From contig JAUNNY010000005.1 of assembly GCA_030531215.1 (NCBI GenBank), positions 1 to 64,000 of the forward strand: a stretch of 64,000 bases of DNA. Reading direction: 5' to 3'. The notes beneath the pieces were generated by a model. It saw nothing but the letters and a program-made list of their open reading frames with translations. It was not told where the DNA came from and did no database searches. Positions 55,101-62,362 of the stretch are shown in pieces. The position numbers were made by a program, and so were the translations under genes. The stretch comes from Erysipelotrichaceae bacterium (GTDB taxonomy: Bacteria; Bacillota_I; Bacilli_A; Erysipelotrichales; Erysipelotrichaceae). How positions within the stretch are numbered: position 1 is the first letter of the stretch; each line of letters opens with the position of its first letter.

Positions 55101-55483
55101 AGAGTTTCAACTTCATTTGCTATTTCTTCATCAAGTTCAGGATCATCTTCTTGTTTAAGCCAGTTAAACTCAGCTTCACTTACTAACTCGTTTTCTTTTA
55201 GTGTTTCTATAAGTTCTCCACTAGTTAATTCTTCGTCTCTAATTAGATAAATGTTTCCATCTTCTAACTCACCCAACAGTTCATAAGTTTGATTTTCATT
55301 AACTACTGAATCAATATCAGCAGTAATTATAATTGCCTCATGTTCAACATATTCTTCAATTATATTTGTTTCTACTTCTTCAGCAATTATATGAGAAGTG
55401 GTTATTGTTGTGAAAAACAACAAGACACTTAAAAATAAGCATACTATTTTTCTTGAATTTTTCTTACTGTTTATATTAATCAT
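52184..55483 (-). CDS. Large secreted subtilase (S8) with insertion and C-terminal beta domains
   Basis: 1099 aa. The signal peptide is residues 1-34 (basic start, hydrophobic LFLSVLLFFTT). An inhibitor-like propeptide spans roughly 40-145. The catalytic triad is D190 (AVIDCGVD), H243 (NHGTHCAG) and S607 (SGTSMACP). The His-Ser distance of about 364 is roughly twice that of a minimal subtilisin, so about 200 residues are inserted between them. The C-terminal 480 residues are beta-rich with propeller-like repeats. No LPXTG or C-terminal anchor is visible, so it should be released. Start supported by AGAGGT six bases upstream. Confidence 0.93.
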   Translation of the reverse strand: MININSKKNSRKIVCLFLSVLLFFTTITTSHIIAEEVETNIIEEYVEHEAIIITADIDSVVNENQTYELLGELEDGNIYLIRDEELTSGELIETLKENELVSEAEFNWLKQEDDPELDEEIANEVETLVEEISEEENKEEKKIADATKYQWSMNNDGRMLGTGKGVDMGYSQWLTQEDPGLKEVVVAVIDCGVDIYHDDLNIWQDPGNIGLWGTYPNADKFGFNNADGGDEEKYYIERNHGTHCAGIIGALWNGEGISGVAPNAKIMSVHHDDCFASFVECFEYIVAACEAGVPVKVASNSWGTGAVSSNILNKLVYELGEKYDVVSVFSAGNSYNDDDKTSENAAALADNPYAIVVGAINPNGTPAEFSCYGQNNVDIYAPGTMIISTDVNDFPYEEEEDKEDRLNYYPEFDSDYISLQTFDGNNTDITFNTLINNGAYINKNMGYDDSNCLFIPRTLIKQMASDDGTVLVFSDTDLDISAIKDKKYLAFKFLPIKEGKLDTFISTYYIPLVAEDGTTYRYSGLLNAQYSSATGWGSAFIDLTNFDYDWELDQTKEWNVDWDHFYLQFKFNIQNDDYESILDFDLCLDMFAAGDDLVPYVFMSGTSMACPAVAGEAAVIFGTYPDMKADEVVERILSSVKKLDTLDGKCNSEGIANVDGALGNKLTPYIEEIKILSNNKIKVSGNFFSYIKGVEYKPENDNSYTKLNYKQTGDSLIVDIPNNFVGGNAIIRVTNQYGTSPIKKFELGNNKNYEYYDTVDVNIPSEIEEVLAAYDGCSLTAYNDHIYFLQQVADVTAKYQGELDNVPNKMVRYGINDGKWEIINLPMELINKAGINNIWYYSATPYKGKLYVLVVTSPKEYNRGCMLTLDENDNWKIDDEFTKEVPTNNFTMANINNELYLIGATDGKILKWDSENKEFVTYGETERLSPNVAIYNNDIWISGGMVPGLSGETISSVERLTCTVKDEELGPRYTTKDEYKLEEFVEQMKDIYYAVAAVKDGVVVVGPTSINNESDTYFIPIDEDENPKEAISLNMRASNNPLRRPAAIGYKDQLYVYAPSSGSNITFSYTRMETNPLLGDYVAPEHHDEKYRPVATAIE

Positions 55484-55501
55484 TGGGATACCTCTAATTC
55501 A

Positions 55502-55509
55502 ATTATAAT
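55502..55509. promoter_or_regulatory. Bidirectional promoter core (subtilase and sugar isomerase)
   Basis: ATTATAAT contains TATAAT on both strands: + at 55504-55509 and minus at 55502-55507. Both starts would lie about seven bases downstream, at the edge of the Shine-Dalgarno of each gene (GGGAGGG for +, AGAGGT for -). The two divergent genes are 46 bases apart. No clear -35 box on either strand. Confidence 0.5.
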
Positions 55510-55529
55510 TTAATTAGGGAGGGATTAAT

Positions 55530-56348
55530 ATGGACAATAAAGTATGCGTAAAAATAAATTGTTATAAAGGTTTTTCTTATCTTGAAACATTAGATGGTGT
55601 TAAAGATGTCGGATTTAAATATTTAGAATTATCAACATCAAAGGGAAACTCATTAAATCTAAGACAAGATTCAACAATTGAAGAATTAGAAAAACTTAAA
55701 AACGACTTAAACAGTAGAGGTTTATCTGCTTTAGCAATTGGTGGCAATAGCTATTTACTAGATGATGATACATCAAAGATTTTAGCGAATATCAAGTTAG
55801 CTAAATTTTTTGGTTGTAAATATATTGATACAACAATGTTTAATGCGCATGATGAAAAAACTGCTTTAGCAAATGAGGATGATGTTATCAATCATATAAA
55901 ATTCTATGTCCCATATTTAGAACAAAATGATTTAGATTTAGTTATTGAACTTCATGGTAATTATGCATCAGGAAAAATACTTCGTCCCATATTAGATAAA
56001 GTTGGAAGTAATCATGTCCATATTAATTTTGATACAGGTAACGCTTTGTATTGGGGCAAATTATCTGTAGAAGAAATGGTTCAAGATTTTAAAGACAGTG
56101 TTGATTATGTTTCTTTCATGCATCTAAAAGATAAATTAGGGGAGACCACTGAATGGAACTTCCCAGCCATAGGTTCAGGTTATATTCCTTTTAAAGATAT
56201 CTTTGAATATCTAGATAATAAAAACAACAGTTCTACATTAACTGTTGAAATTGAATTTACTCCTGAAGGCGTAAAAGATGTTGGAGAAGTTAATCAAGCA
56301 TTAATAGATAGTTATAACTTCTTAATCTCGTTGGGTTTGAACATTTAA
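55530..56348 (+). CDS. Sugar phosphate isomerase/epimerase family protein
   Basis: 272 aa TIM barrel of the xylose-isomerase-like/AP-endonuclease 2 family. Acidic ligands of the metal are in LVIELHGNYASG, HINFDTGNALYW and the C-terminal TVEIEFTPEG. The enzyme may epimerise or isomerise a keto sugar. The start follows GGGAGGG. The neighbours (subtilase, PHP) give no substrate clue. Confidence 0.88.
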   Translation: MDNKVCVKINCYKGFSYLETLDGVKDVGFKYLELSTSKGNSLNLRQDSTIEELEKLKNDLNSRGLSALAIGGNSYLLDDDTSKILANIKLAKFFGCKYIDTTMFNAHDEKTALANEDDVINHIKFYVPYLEQNDLDLVIELHGNYASGKILRPILDKVGSNHVHINFDTGNALYWGKLSVEEMVQDFKDSVDYVSFMHLKDKLGETTEWNFPAIGSGYIPFKDIFEYLDNKNNSSTLTVEIEFTPEGVKDVGEVNQALIDSYNFLISLGLNI

Positions 56349-56375
56349 AAATAGCCAGTTGGCTATTTTCTTTTG
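56348..56375. terminator. Bidirectional terminator between convergent genes
   Basis: AAAATAGCC (56348-56356) pairs with GGCTATTTT (56361-56369) around AGTT, then CTTTT. Overlaps both the isomerase stop and the PHP stop, a very compact arrangement. Confidence 0.85.
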
Positions 56376-57160
56376 ATCTTATATTTTTCATCAACTTTCA
56401 TCATATCGATAGTGATGTTTGGCTTGTTGTCACCATGGAAATCACTTCCACCGGTAATCAGTTTATCATGAGCATTTGCGAATTCAACAAGATGTTGAGA
56501 ATTTTCTGGTGTAGCACTTGGGTGGTAACATTCAATGCCATCAACAATATCTTTAATTCCTTCTAGGAAGTCATCAATTGGGCCAACATCTTCATATTCG
56601 TATGGATGAGCTATTACGGCAATACCACCATCCTCATGAATTGCATCACATGCTTCAGCTAAAGAAATAGTTTTTGTTTCAACATATGCTTTACAATGTT
56701 CACCAACATAATTTTCAAATCCTTCTTGAATTGAACTAATTATGCCTTTTTCTTTTAAGGCCATACAAATATGGACACGGTTTATTGTGCCTTTCGCAAA
56801 CTTATTTAAATCTAATAAGTCTAATTCAATACCCATATCATTAAGATTTTCTATCATTTCCATGATAGCCATCTTTTTGTAGGCATTCTTTTCTTTTATG
56901 ACGAAATTTACACTGCTGTAATCAGAACCATTAGGGAAGTAACCTAACAAATGAACTTCAGCGCCATTATAATCTACTGATAATTCAACGCCAACAACAA
57001 AATCAACATCAGATATTTGGCTACCTATTATAGAGCCCTTTAAGATGTTGTGATCAGTGATGGCGATTTGTTTTAAGCCTAATACTTTGGCTTCTGAAAT
57101 AATTTGTTCAACAGTATATGTTCCGTCGCTATATACTGAGTGCATATGCAAATCTATCAT
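56363..57160 (-). CDS. PHP-domain phosphoesterase
   Basis: 265 aa. The N-terminal metal motifs DLHMHSVYSDGTYTVEQII and ITDHN begin the PHP domain, with later acidic residues. Homologues hydrolyse nucleoside 3',5'-bisphosphate or RNA 5' ends (RNase AM/YciV), so a role in RNA end turnover is likely. On the minus strand TATAAT is eight bases before its ATG and no Shine-Dalgarno is visible, so it may be near-leaderless. Confidence 0.87.
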   Translation of the reverse strand: MIDLHMHSVYSDGTYTVEQIISEAKVLGLKQIAITDHNILKGSIIGSQISDVDFVVGVELSVDYNGAEVHLLGYFPNGSDYSSVNFVIKEKNAYKKMAIMEMIENLNDMGIELDLLDLNKFAKGTINRVHICMALKEKGIISSIQEGFENYVGEHCKAYVETKTISLAEACDAIHEDGGIAVIAHPYEYEDVGPIDDFLEGIKDIVDGIECYHPSATPENSQHLVEFANAHDKLITGGSDFHGDNKPNITIDMMKVDEKYKIKRK

Positions 57161-57219
57161 ACTAATAAATTATAACTTATTATGGCTCAAAGATTAATAG
57201 TTCATGAGATAATAAGTTT

Positions 57220-58272
57220 ATGTTAAGTTATGAGTACGATGTTTATCGTAATGAAGAATTTGGTACAGTTTTTTGTAATGTATCTATAGACGACTTCTTT
57301 AAATCGGGTTTTGCCCTAGGAGATAGTGTAGATATAGAGTTTTCTGTTGGTTATAAGATTGAAGATGTGCCTATATATGATGGTTATTATGTGAAAATAG
57401 ATGCTCCTTTAGTATTGACTCTAGCGACCTCTTATAGGGATATTTTAATAGCTTATAACTATGGCCCACATCTTTATGACAAACTTGGTCTAAAACCTGG
57501 TGACAAATGTCGCATTACTCTAAGAGAAAAGGGTAAATATAAGAATGTGGTTGAAACAATTGATGTTTCTTATTCTACTAATCCTAACGACTATAAATTA
57601 ATTGAAGATTTTACAAATTTTAGGCCATTAAAGGGTGGAAAATTAAAAAAGAACTATATTTATAGATCTGCTTCTCCTTGCGGTAAATTGTTTATTAGAA
57701 GTGACTATGTGTCTAAAATGTTTGAGAAATATCATATAAGTTATGCGATTAATCTTACTGATACTGAACAGATAGTTGAAAATGTTTATAATGGTACAGA
57801 ACTTGTTTCTAGTTATTGGCGTGAATTATACAGAAATAACAAGGTATTAGTTAATAGATTGACAGCTAATTTTAGAAGTAAAGAGTATGGTTTACAATTA
57901 GCTGATTTATTTAGAAAAATAACTAAATTAGATGAACCTAATTTTGTTATCCATTGTTATGAAGGAAGAGACCGCACAGGTGTTGTGTGTTTTGTTTTAC
58001 AAGCACTTGCAGGAGCAAATAGTGAAGAAGTAGAAGATGAATATATGGAAAGCTTTAGGTGCTTTAATAATATTTCTAAACATGTTGATATAAATAAATA
58101 TAACGTACATCGTGAACTATATTATGATGATTTTGTTCGTAGTGTATGCAAGGTCGAAGACATCAATATGCCACAAGAGCAATTACACCAAAATATCATC
58201 AATTATTTAGTTGATAATTGTGAAATGACCTTAGAAGAAATAGATGCATTAACCAATAAGATAAGTGAGTAG
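57220..58272 (+). CDS. Tyrosine-phosphatase-like protein with an N-terminal beta domain
   Basis: 350 aa. The first 110 residues form a beta-rich domain (FALGDSVDIEFSVGYKIEDVP, then HLYDKLGLKPGDKCRITL). The C-terminal part resembles Tyr_phosphatase-3/PTP-like phosphatases: the P-loop is HCYEGRDRTG at about 246-255, with Cys and Arg intact. It may act on phosphotyrosine, phosphoinositides or inositol phosphates. The ATG at 57220 follows GATAAT by six bases with no ribosome site, so it is leaderless on sequence. It starts the three-gene run with the SGNH and repeat proteins. Confidence 0.85.
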   Translation: MLSYEYDVYRNEEFGTVFCNVSIDDFFKSGFALGDSVDIEFSVGYKIEDVPIYDGYYVKIDAPLVLTLATSYRDILIAYNYGPHLYDKLGLKPGDKCRITLREKGKYKNVVETIDVSYSTNPNDYKLIEDFTNFRPLKGGKLKKNYIYRSASPCGKLFIRSDYVSKMFEKYHISYAINLTDTEQIVENVYNGTELVSSYWRELYRNNKVLVNRLTANFRSKEYGLQLADLFRKITKLDEPNFVIHCYEGRDRTGVVCFVLQALAGANSEEVEDEYMESFRCFNNISKHVDINKYNVHRELYYDDFVRSVCKVEDINMPQEQLHQNIINYLVDNCEMTLEEIDALTNKISE

Positions 58273-58275
58273 TAT

Positions 58276-58902
58276 ATGAAAAGTGTTATTTGTTATGGAG
58301 ATTCAAATACCTATGGTTATGATCCTAGGAATGGTCTTAGATATCCTAAAGAATTAAGATGGACGACAATCTTACAAAAGTTGTTAGGAGCAGAATACGA
58401 AGTGATTGTTGAAGGATTGAATGGTAGAACTACTGCATATCCAAGAATAGATGGTGAATATAAAAATGGTTTGCCATATCTTCTTCCTTGTTTAGCAAGC
58501 CATAAACCAATAGACTATATAATCTTCATGTTAGGAACTAATGATTGTAATGTTGATTTAAATCTAAGCTCCAAAGATATTTCTATAGGTATGGAAAAAC
58601 TATTAGACATAGCCACAAAAGAAATATTAAGTATTCAAGATTATGTACCCGAAATAATACTAGTTGTACCAGCAAGCATAGGTAGTAATTATTTATATTC
58701 ACCATTTGCGGATCAATTAGATGAACTATCTGTAATCAAATCAAAAGAACTTGCTTCACTATATAAAGAATTGTCCAACAAATATGGCTGTGAATATCTA
58801 GACTGTTCAAAGTTAGAAGTATCAAGTGTCGATAGCGAACATTTAACAATAAAATCGCATCAAGAATTAGCTAGACTATTATATGAAAAAATAAGGAGTT
58901 AA
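58276..58902 (+). CDS. SGNH/GDSL-family hydrolase
   Basis: 208 aa. Block I GDSNTYGYDPRNG has the catalytic Ser (residue 8), block II has Gly in EGLNGRTT, block III Asn in MLGTNDCN, and block V Asp/His near SVDSEHL. It is a cytoplasmic esterase or lipase. It could remove acyl groups from sugars. It is three bases after the phosphatase gene and one base before the repeat-protein gene, so all three are one operon. Confidence 0.9.
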   Translation: MKSVICYGDSNTYGYDPRNGLRYPKELRWTTILQKLLGAEYEVIVEGLNGRTTAYPRIDGEYKNGLPYLLPCLASHKPIDYIIFMLGTNDCNVDLNLSSKDISIGMEKLLDIATKEILSIQDYVPEIILVVPASIGSNYLYSPFADQLDELSVIKSKELASLYKELSNKYGCEYLDCSKLEVSSVDSEHLTIKSHQELARLLYEKIRS

Positions 58903-58903
58903 G

Positions 58904-59257
58904 ATGGCGTATATTAAAGAATACAATACTGGTAGAAGAATTGTAGAAATTGATGAACGTTATATCAAGAACTACGCAAGTGGAAGAAGAGATTATGAGA
59001 TTGATGGAAATTATGTCAAAGACTATTCTAATGGCAGAAGAATCTATGAAATTGATAGCAATTACATCAAAGACTATTCTACAGGACGTAGGTTATATGA
59101 AGCAGATTCAACATATTTAAAAGATTATAGTACAGGAAGAAGATTGTTAGAATTTGATGGTAGATATATCAAGGATTATTCAAATGGTCGAAGGATTTAC
59201 GAAATAGATGGATATATTTCAAGAACCTGTCTATTAGCGTTTTTAATGATTAATTGA
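58904..59257 (+). CDS. Protein of six 17-residue repeats, unknown function
   Basis: 117 aa made almost only of repeats. The unit starts at residue 3: consensus Y-I-K-D-Y-S-T-G-R-R-L-Y-E-I-D-G-N, present six times (residues 3-19, 20-36, 37-53, 54-70, 71-87, 88-104). A short hydrophobic tail ISRTCLLAFLMIN ends it. Positions Y1, K3, Y5, G8, R9, R10, E13 and D15 are nearly invariant. Each unit probably is a beta hairpin and the whole a small solenoid or barrel. It has AAGGAG upstream and follows the SGNH gene by one base. No known function. Confidence 0.75.
   Translation: MAYIKEYNTGRRIVEIDERYIKNYASGRRDYEIDGNYVKDYSNGRRIYEIDSNYIKDYSTGRRLYEADSTYLKDYSTGRRLLEFDGRYIKDYSNGRRIYEIDGYISRTCLLAFLMIN
58910..59215 (+). 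repeat. Six tandem 51-bp coding repeats
   Basis: The 51-base units start at 58910, 58961, 59012, 59063, 59114 and 59165, in frame with the 117-aa protein. At DNA level they differ more than at protein level, so selection acts on the protein. They encode the 17-residue unit above. Not a CRISPR: there are no spacers. Confidence 0.85.
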
Positions 59258-59266
59258 TGATATAAT
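59258..59266 (+). promoter_or_regulatory. Extended -10 promoter of the phosphofructokinase gene
   Basis: TGATATAAT just after the stop of the repeat-protein gene (59257). The mRNA leader would be about 20-25 bases, with AAAGGAGA as Shine-Dalgarno. -35 is weak. Same nonamer as at 50652 and 51526. Confidence 0.6.
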
Positions 59267-59293
59267 AACAAAGGTTATAAAAGGAGAAATTGT

Positions 59294-60958
59294 ATGAAAA
59301 CATTATCACCATTACAAAAGGCTAGATATGCTTATATTCCAAAACTTCCTGGAATGTTAAGACATGGCATTAATGAAATTTGTGTTAAGGAAGGTTTAGC
59401 TACAGAATCAGTAGCTGATCAAGAAAAGATTAAAGCTTTATTCCCTAATACTTATGGAAAAAAGGAAATTACATTCGAAAAAGGTACAAACACTTCTACT
59501 GCTAAGAAACAAGTAGTAGGCGTTATCTTATCAGGTGGTCAAGCTCCTGGTGGACACAACGTTGTATGTGGCTTATATGATGCATTAAAAGCAACTGATA
59601 AAGATAATACATTGATCGGTTTTAAGAATGGTCCTGCTGGATTAATCGAAGATAATCATGTAGTATTCGATGATGAATTCATTAATGAATACAGAAACAC
59701 TGGTGGTTTCGATATTATTGGTTCAGGTAGAACTAAACTTGAAACTGAAGATCAATTCAAAGTCGCAACAGAAGTTTGTAAGAAACACGGCATCACAGCT
59801 ATCGTAATTATTGGTGGTGATGATTCTAATACTAATGCAGCTGTACTTGCTGAATACTTTGCAGCAAACAATGTTGGTGTACAAGTTATCGGCTGTCCAA
59901 AGACTATTGATGGTGACTTGAAGAATGAAGATATTGAGTGTTCATTTGGTTTCGATACAGCTACTAAAACATATAGTGAAGTTATTGGCAATATCGAAAG
60001 AGATGCCAACTCTGCAAAGAAATATTGGCACTTTGTAAAAGTTATGGGTCGTTCAGCATCTCATGTTGCTCTAGAGTGTGCTCTAGAAACTCAACCTAAT
60101 ATTTGTTTAATTTCTGAAGAAGTTGAAGCCAAGAAGATGTCATTATCACAAATCGCTGATTATATTGCTGATTCAGTAAATGAACGTGCAAATAATGGTA
60201 TGAACTTTGGTGTAGCAATTATACCTGAAGGTGTTGTAGAATTTGTTCCTGAATTTAAAACCTTAATTTCTGAAATCAATGAATTATTAGCTGGCGAAAA
60301 AGCTGAAGCATTCAACAACTTAGGTACATGGGCTGAAAAATATGCGTTTATTGAAAAAGGTCTAACTAAAGAATCAATGGAAGTATTCGCAATCCTTCCT
60401 CAAGGTATTCAACAACAATTATTCTTAGAAAGAGATCCTCATGGAAACGTTCAAGTTTCATTAATTGAATCTGAAAAATTATTCTCAGCTTTAGTTAAAG
60501 ATAAACTAGCACAAAGAAAGAAAGCTGGAACATATAATGGTAAATTCTCACCATTACACCATTTCTTCGGATATGAAGGAAGATGCGCATTCCCATCTAA
60601 CTTTGATGCAGATTACTGCTATTCATTAGGATATAACGCATTCATGTTGATTCAATATGGTTATAATGGTTACTTGTCAAAAGTATCTAATTTATCTAAG
60701 CCAGCTGAAGAATGGGTTGCTGGTGGTATGCCTATCACTAAGATGATGAATATTGAAAGAAGACACGGCGAAGACAAGCCAGTTATTAAGAAAGCGTTAG
60801 TCGAATTAGATGGTAAACCATTCAAGTTCTTCGAAGCAAATAGAGAAACATGGGCTAAAGAAACTTGTTACACATATCCTGGTGCTATTCAATATTATGG
60901 TCCAGCAGAAGTTTGTGATTTAACAACTAAGACTCTTGCATTAGAAAAGGGTGAGTAA
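59294..60958 (+). CDS. pfp: PPi-dependent 6-phosphofructokinase (long form)
   Basis: 554 aa, the long PFK form. The nucleotide/phosphate site has GGDDS (174-178) where ATP-PFK has Gly, which indicates PPi as phosphate donor. The fructose-6-phosphate site PKTIDGD (202-208) is intact. It makes fructose-1,6-bisphosphate reversibly and saves ATP in glycolysis of the sugars released by the hydrolases in this window. It has its own promoter and terminator. The start follows AAAGGAG with good spacing. Confidence 0.94.
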   Translation: MKTLSPLQKARYAYIPKLPGMLRHGINEICVKEGLATESVADQEKIKALFPNTYGKKEITFEKGTNTSTAKKQVVGVILSGGQAPGGHNVVCGLYDALKATDKDNTLIGFKNGPAGLIEDNHVVFDDEFINEYRNTGGFDIIGSGRTKLETEDQFKVATEVCKKHGITAIVIIGGDDSNTNAAVLAEYFAANNVGVQVIGCPKTIDGDLKNEDIECSFGFDTATKTYSEVIGNIERDANSAKKYWHFVKVMGRSASHVALECALETQPNICLISEEVEAKKMSLSQIADYIADSVNERANNGMNFGVAIIPEGVVEFVPEFKTLISEINELLAGEKAEAFNNLGTWAEKYAFIEKGLTKESMEVFAILPQGIQQQLFLERDPHGNVQVSLIESEKLFSALVKDKLAQRKKAGTYNGKFSPLHHFFGYEGRCAFPSNFDADYCYSLGYNAFMLIQYGYNGYLSKVSNLSKPAEEWVAGGMPITKMMNIERRHGEDKPVIKKALVELDGKPFKFFEANRETWAKETCYTYPGAIQYYGPAEVCDLTTKTLALEKGE

Positions 60959-60967
60959 ATAAAAAAG

Positions 60968-60990
60968 AGGTCAAGCATTGCTTGACCTTT
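60968..60990 (+). terminator. Terminator of pfp
   Basis: AGGTCAAGC (60968-60976) pairs with GCTTGACCT (60980-60988) around ATT, followed by TT then A-rich. It can also serve the convergent SIS gene through the A-run at 60961-60966. Confidence 0.75.
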
Positions 60991-61011
60991 AAAATGAATT
61001 TTTACTAGATG

Positions 61012-61743
61012 TTACCAACCATACTTATCGTATTGTGGGTACATCTTTTCATTATTGTAATCTGTTCCTCCAGGGAAATTAGCACTCTTCAAAATACCAG
61101 GAGTAATTCCTTTTTCTTGTAACTTTTCAATTGCGACTGTCGTCATTGACCACAACAAGATGTCACAAGCAATTCCACTTGCAGCAGCATACTTTGCTTC
61201 TATTCCAGGGACATCAATCATTGCTTCAGCAGCTGGTGCGCAATTATCCATTGCTATATCAACCATTTCGTATAGTCTTTTGCCAGATGGGTGAACTGGG
61301 TCAACAGACATTGTATATTCCATTGATGTAAAGGCAATTACTTTAATACCCATCTTTTTAGCTTCATAAGCTAAATCGACGACATTTTTTGTCCTTCCTG
61401 ATACTGAAGATACCATTAATAGATCACCAGGTTTCATATCAGACAGTTTTAATGCATACTCTGCCATTCCCCATGTTGAATCATCGACATCTGATCTATC
61501 TCTCTTACGTCCATTCTTTTCAACATCCATTTTCCATGCAAAGTGCCTATAGAAAACTGGGCCGCCGCCTCTATTGATTAGATCCCATTCAATCCAGTGG
61601 CAAACCTGTGAAAGATAAACGTTACCACCATTAGCGACTGTATCAGCTATCAATTCTCCTGCTTTAATTATGTTTTCTCTTTGAGTCGTTCTAACTTTAT
61701 TTATTAGATTATCAACAGCTTCATTATATTTATCTAGTAACAT
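61012..61743 (-). CDS. SIS-domain sugar isomerase-like protein
   Basis: 243 aa. The SIS fold is seen (sugar-isomerase, phosphosugar binding): helix then GGNVYLSQVCHWIEWD, MVSSVSGRTKNVVDLAYEAKK and the late ALL-type helices. It belongs to the SIS_2/UPF0309-like group, which act on or regulate phosphosugars. The gene has AAGGAGG on its own strand just upstream, unlike the divergent cupin gene. Confidence 0.82.
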   Translation of the reverse strand: MLLDKYNEAVDNLINKVRTTQRENIIKAGELIADTVANGGNVYLSQVCHWIEWDLINRGGGPVFYRHFAWKMDVEKNGRKRDRSDVDDSTWGMAEYALKLSDMKPGDLLMVSSVSGRTKNVVDLAYEAKKMGIKVIAFTSMEYTMSVDPVHPSGKRLYEMVDIAMDNCAPAAEAMIDVPGIEAKYAAASGIACDILLWSMTTVAIEKLQEKGITPGILKSANFPGGTDYNNEKMYPQYDKYGW

Positions 61744-61764
61744 GAGTTACCTCCTTATCATTTA

Positions 61765-61776
61765 AATTATATAATT
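61765..61776. promoter_or_regulatory. Bidirectional promoter core (SIS and cupin genes)
   Basis: AATTATATAATT is a perfect 12-bp palindrome with TATAAT on both strands, + at 61770-61775 and minus at 61766-61771. It sits in the 38-base gap between divergent genes. The + start would be on the cupin ATG itself; the minus transcript would have a short leader with AAGGAGG. No good -35 on either strand. Confidence 0.5.
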
Positions 61777-61781
61777 AAGTT

Positions 61782-62129
61782 ATGATAATAAGAAAACAAG
61801 AAAGAACAGTTAAAGAAGTAGAAGCATTAAAACAAGGAACAGGTACATCTATACTAACAACTATTGCTGAAGGAGAACAATTATTTAATCACGTTAAGAT
61901 GTACACTAACATCATATTAAAGAAAGATTGTGGTCTAGGTTATCATAATCACGTTGATGAGATGGAAGTTATCTTGATTAACAAAGGGCAAGCAGTATAC
62001 AACAGCGATGGTGTTGAAAGCAACGCTTTTCCTGGTGATGTTTTAATTTGTGAAGATGGTCATTATCATTCAATCAAGAATGTTGAAGATGATGAGTTAC
62101 TATTAACTGCGTTGATTATTAAAAAATAG
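61782..62129 (+). CDS. Small cupin protein
   Basis: 115 aa beta-barrel with the conserved cupin motif: LGYHNHVDEMEVILINKGQA (H-x-H and Glu), then GDVLICEDGHYHSIKN. Likely binds a metal and a sugar or other small molecule. Divergent from the SIS gene, perhaps both acting on the same phosphosugar. No ribosome site; the ATG is predicted to be at +1. Confidence 0.85.
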   Translation: MIIRKQERTVKEVEALKQGTGTSILTTIAEGEQLFNHVKMYTNIILKKDCGLGYHNHVDEMEVILINKGQAVYNSDGVESNAFPGDVLICEDGHYHSIKNVEDDELLLTALIIKK

Positions 62130-62153
62130 CAATAAATAATTTAATAAGTAATA

Positions 62154-62178
62154 AAAAGGGACAGTAACAGCCCCTTTT
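62154..62178 (+). terminator. Terminator-like hairpin after the cupin gene
   Basis: AAAAGGG (62154-62160) pairs with CCCTTTT (62172-62178). Its right side, GTAACAGCCCCTTTT, is shared exactly with the hairpin at 63548-63580. The 230-base gap 62130-62362 contains this, the hairpin at 62191 and an inverted repeat CTAGCA/TGCTAG (62301-62341); I see no gene in it. Confidence 0.65.
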
Positions 62179-62190
62179 AATTTACAATAA

Positions 62191-62217
62191 AGGACAAATT
62201 CACTTAATGTTTGTCCT
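62191..62217. terminator. Hairpin in the gap between cupin and Fic genes
   Basis: AGGACAAA (62191-62198) pairs with TTTGTCCT (62210-62217) around an 11-base loop. It is poor in T on the + side; on the minus side A-rich sequence lies upstream. It could contribute to Fic transcript ending, about 150 bases beyond its stop. Confidence 0.4.
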
Positions 62218-62362
62218 ATTCTTATTATTACTTTTTCCCACTCGATGGCACCACCCTATATCATATGTATCTGGCGGTATACATTATATCTATTTATACT
62301 CTAGCATTCATAATTTTATATTTATTATCTCTATTTGCTAGAATTCTGGGGAGCACGCTTCT

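Noticed and set aside
54402-55250. Open frames on the + strand across the subtilase
   Set aside because: They lie antisense to a well-supported gene, lack ribosome sites and show no protein-like pattern.
58910-59215. CRISPR array
   Set aside because: The 51-bp repeats are contiguous, in frame and diverged at third positions; there are no spacers or cas genes.
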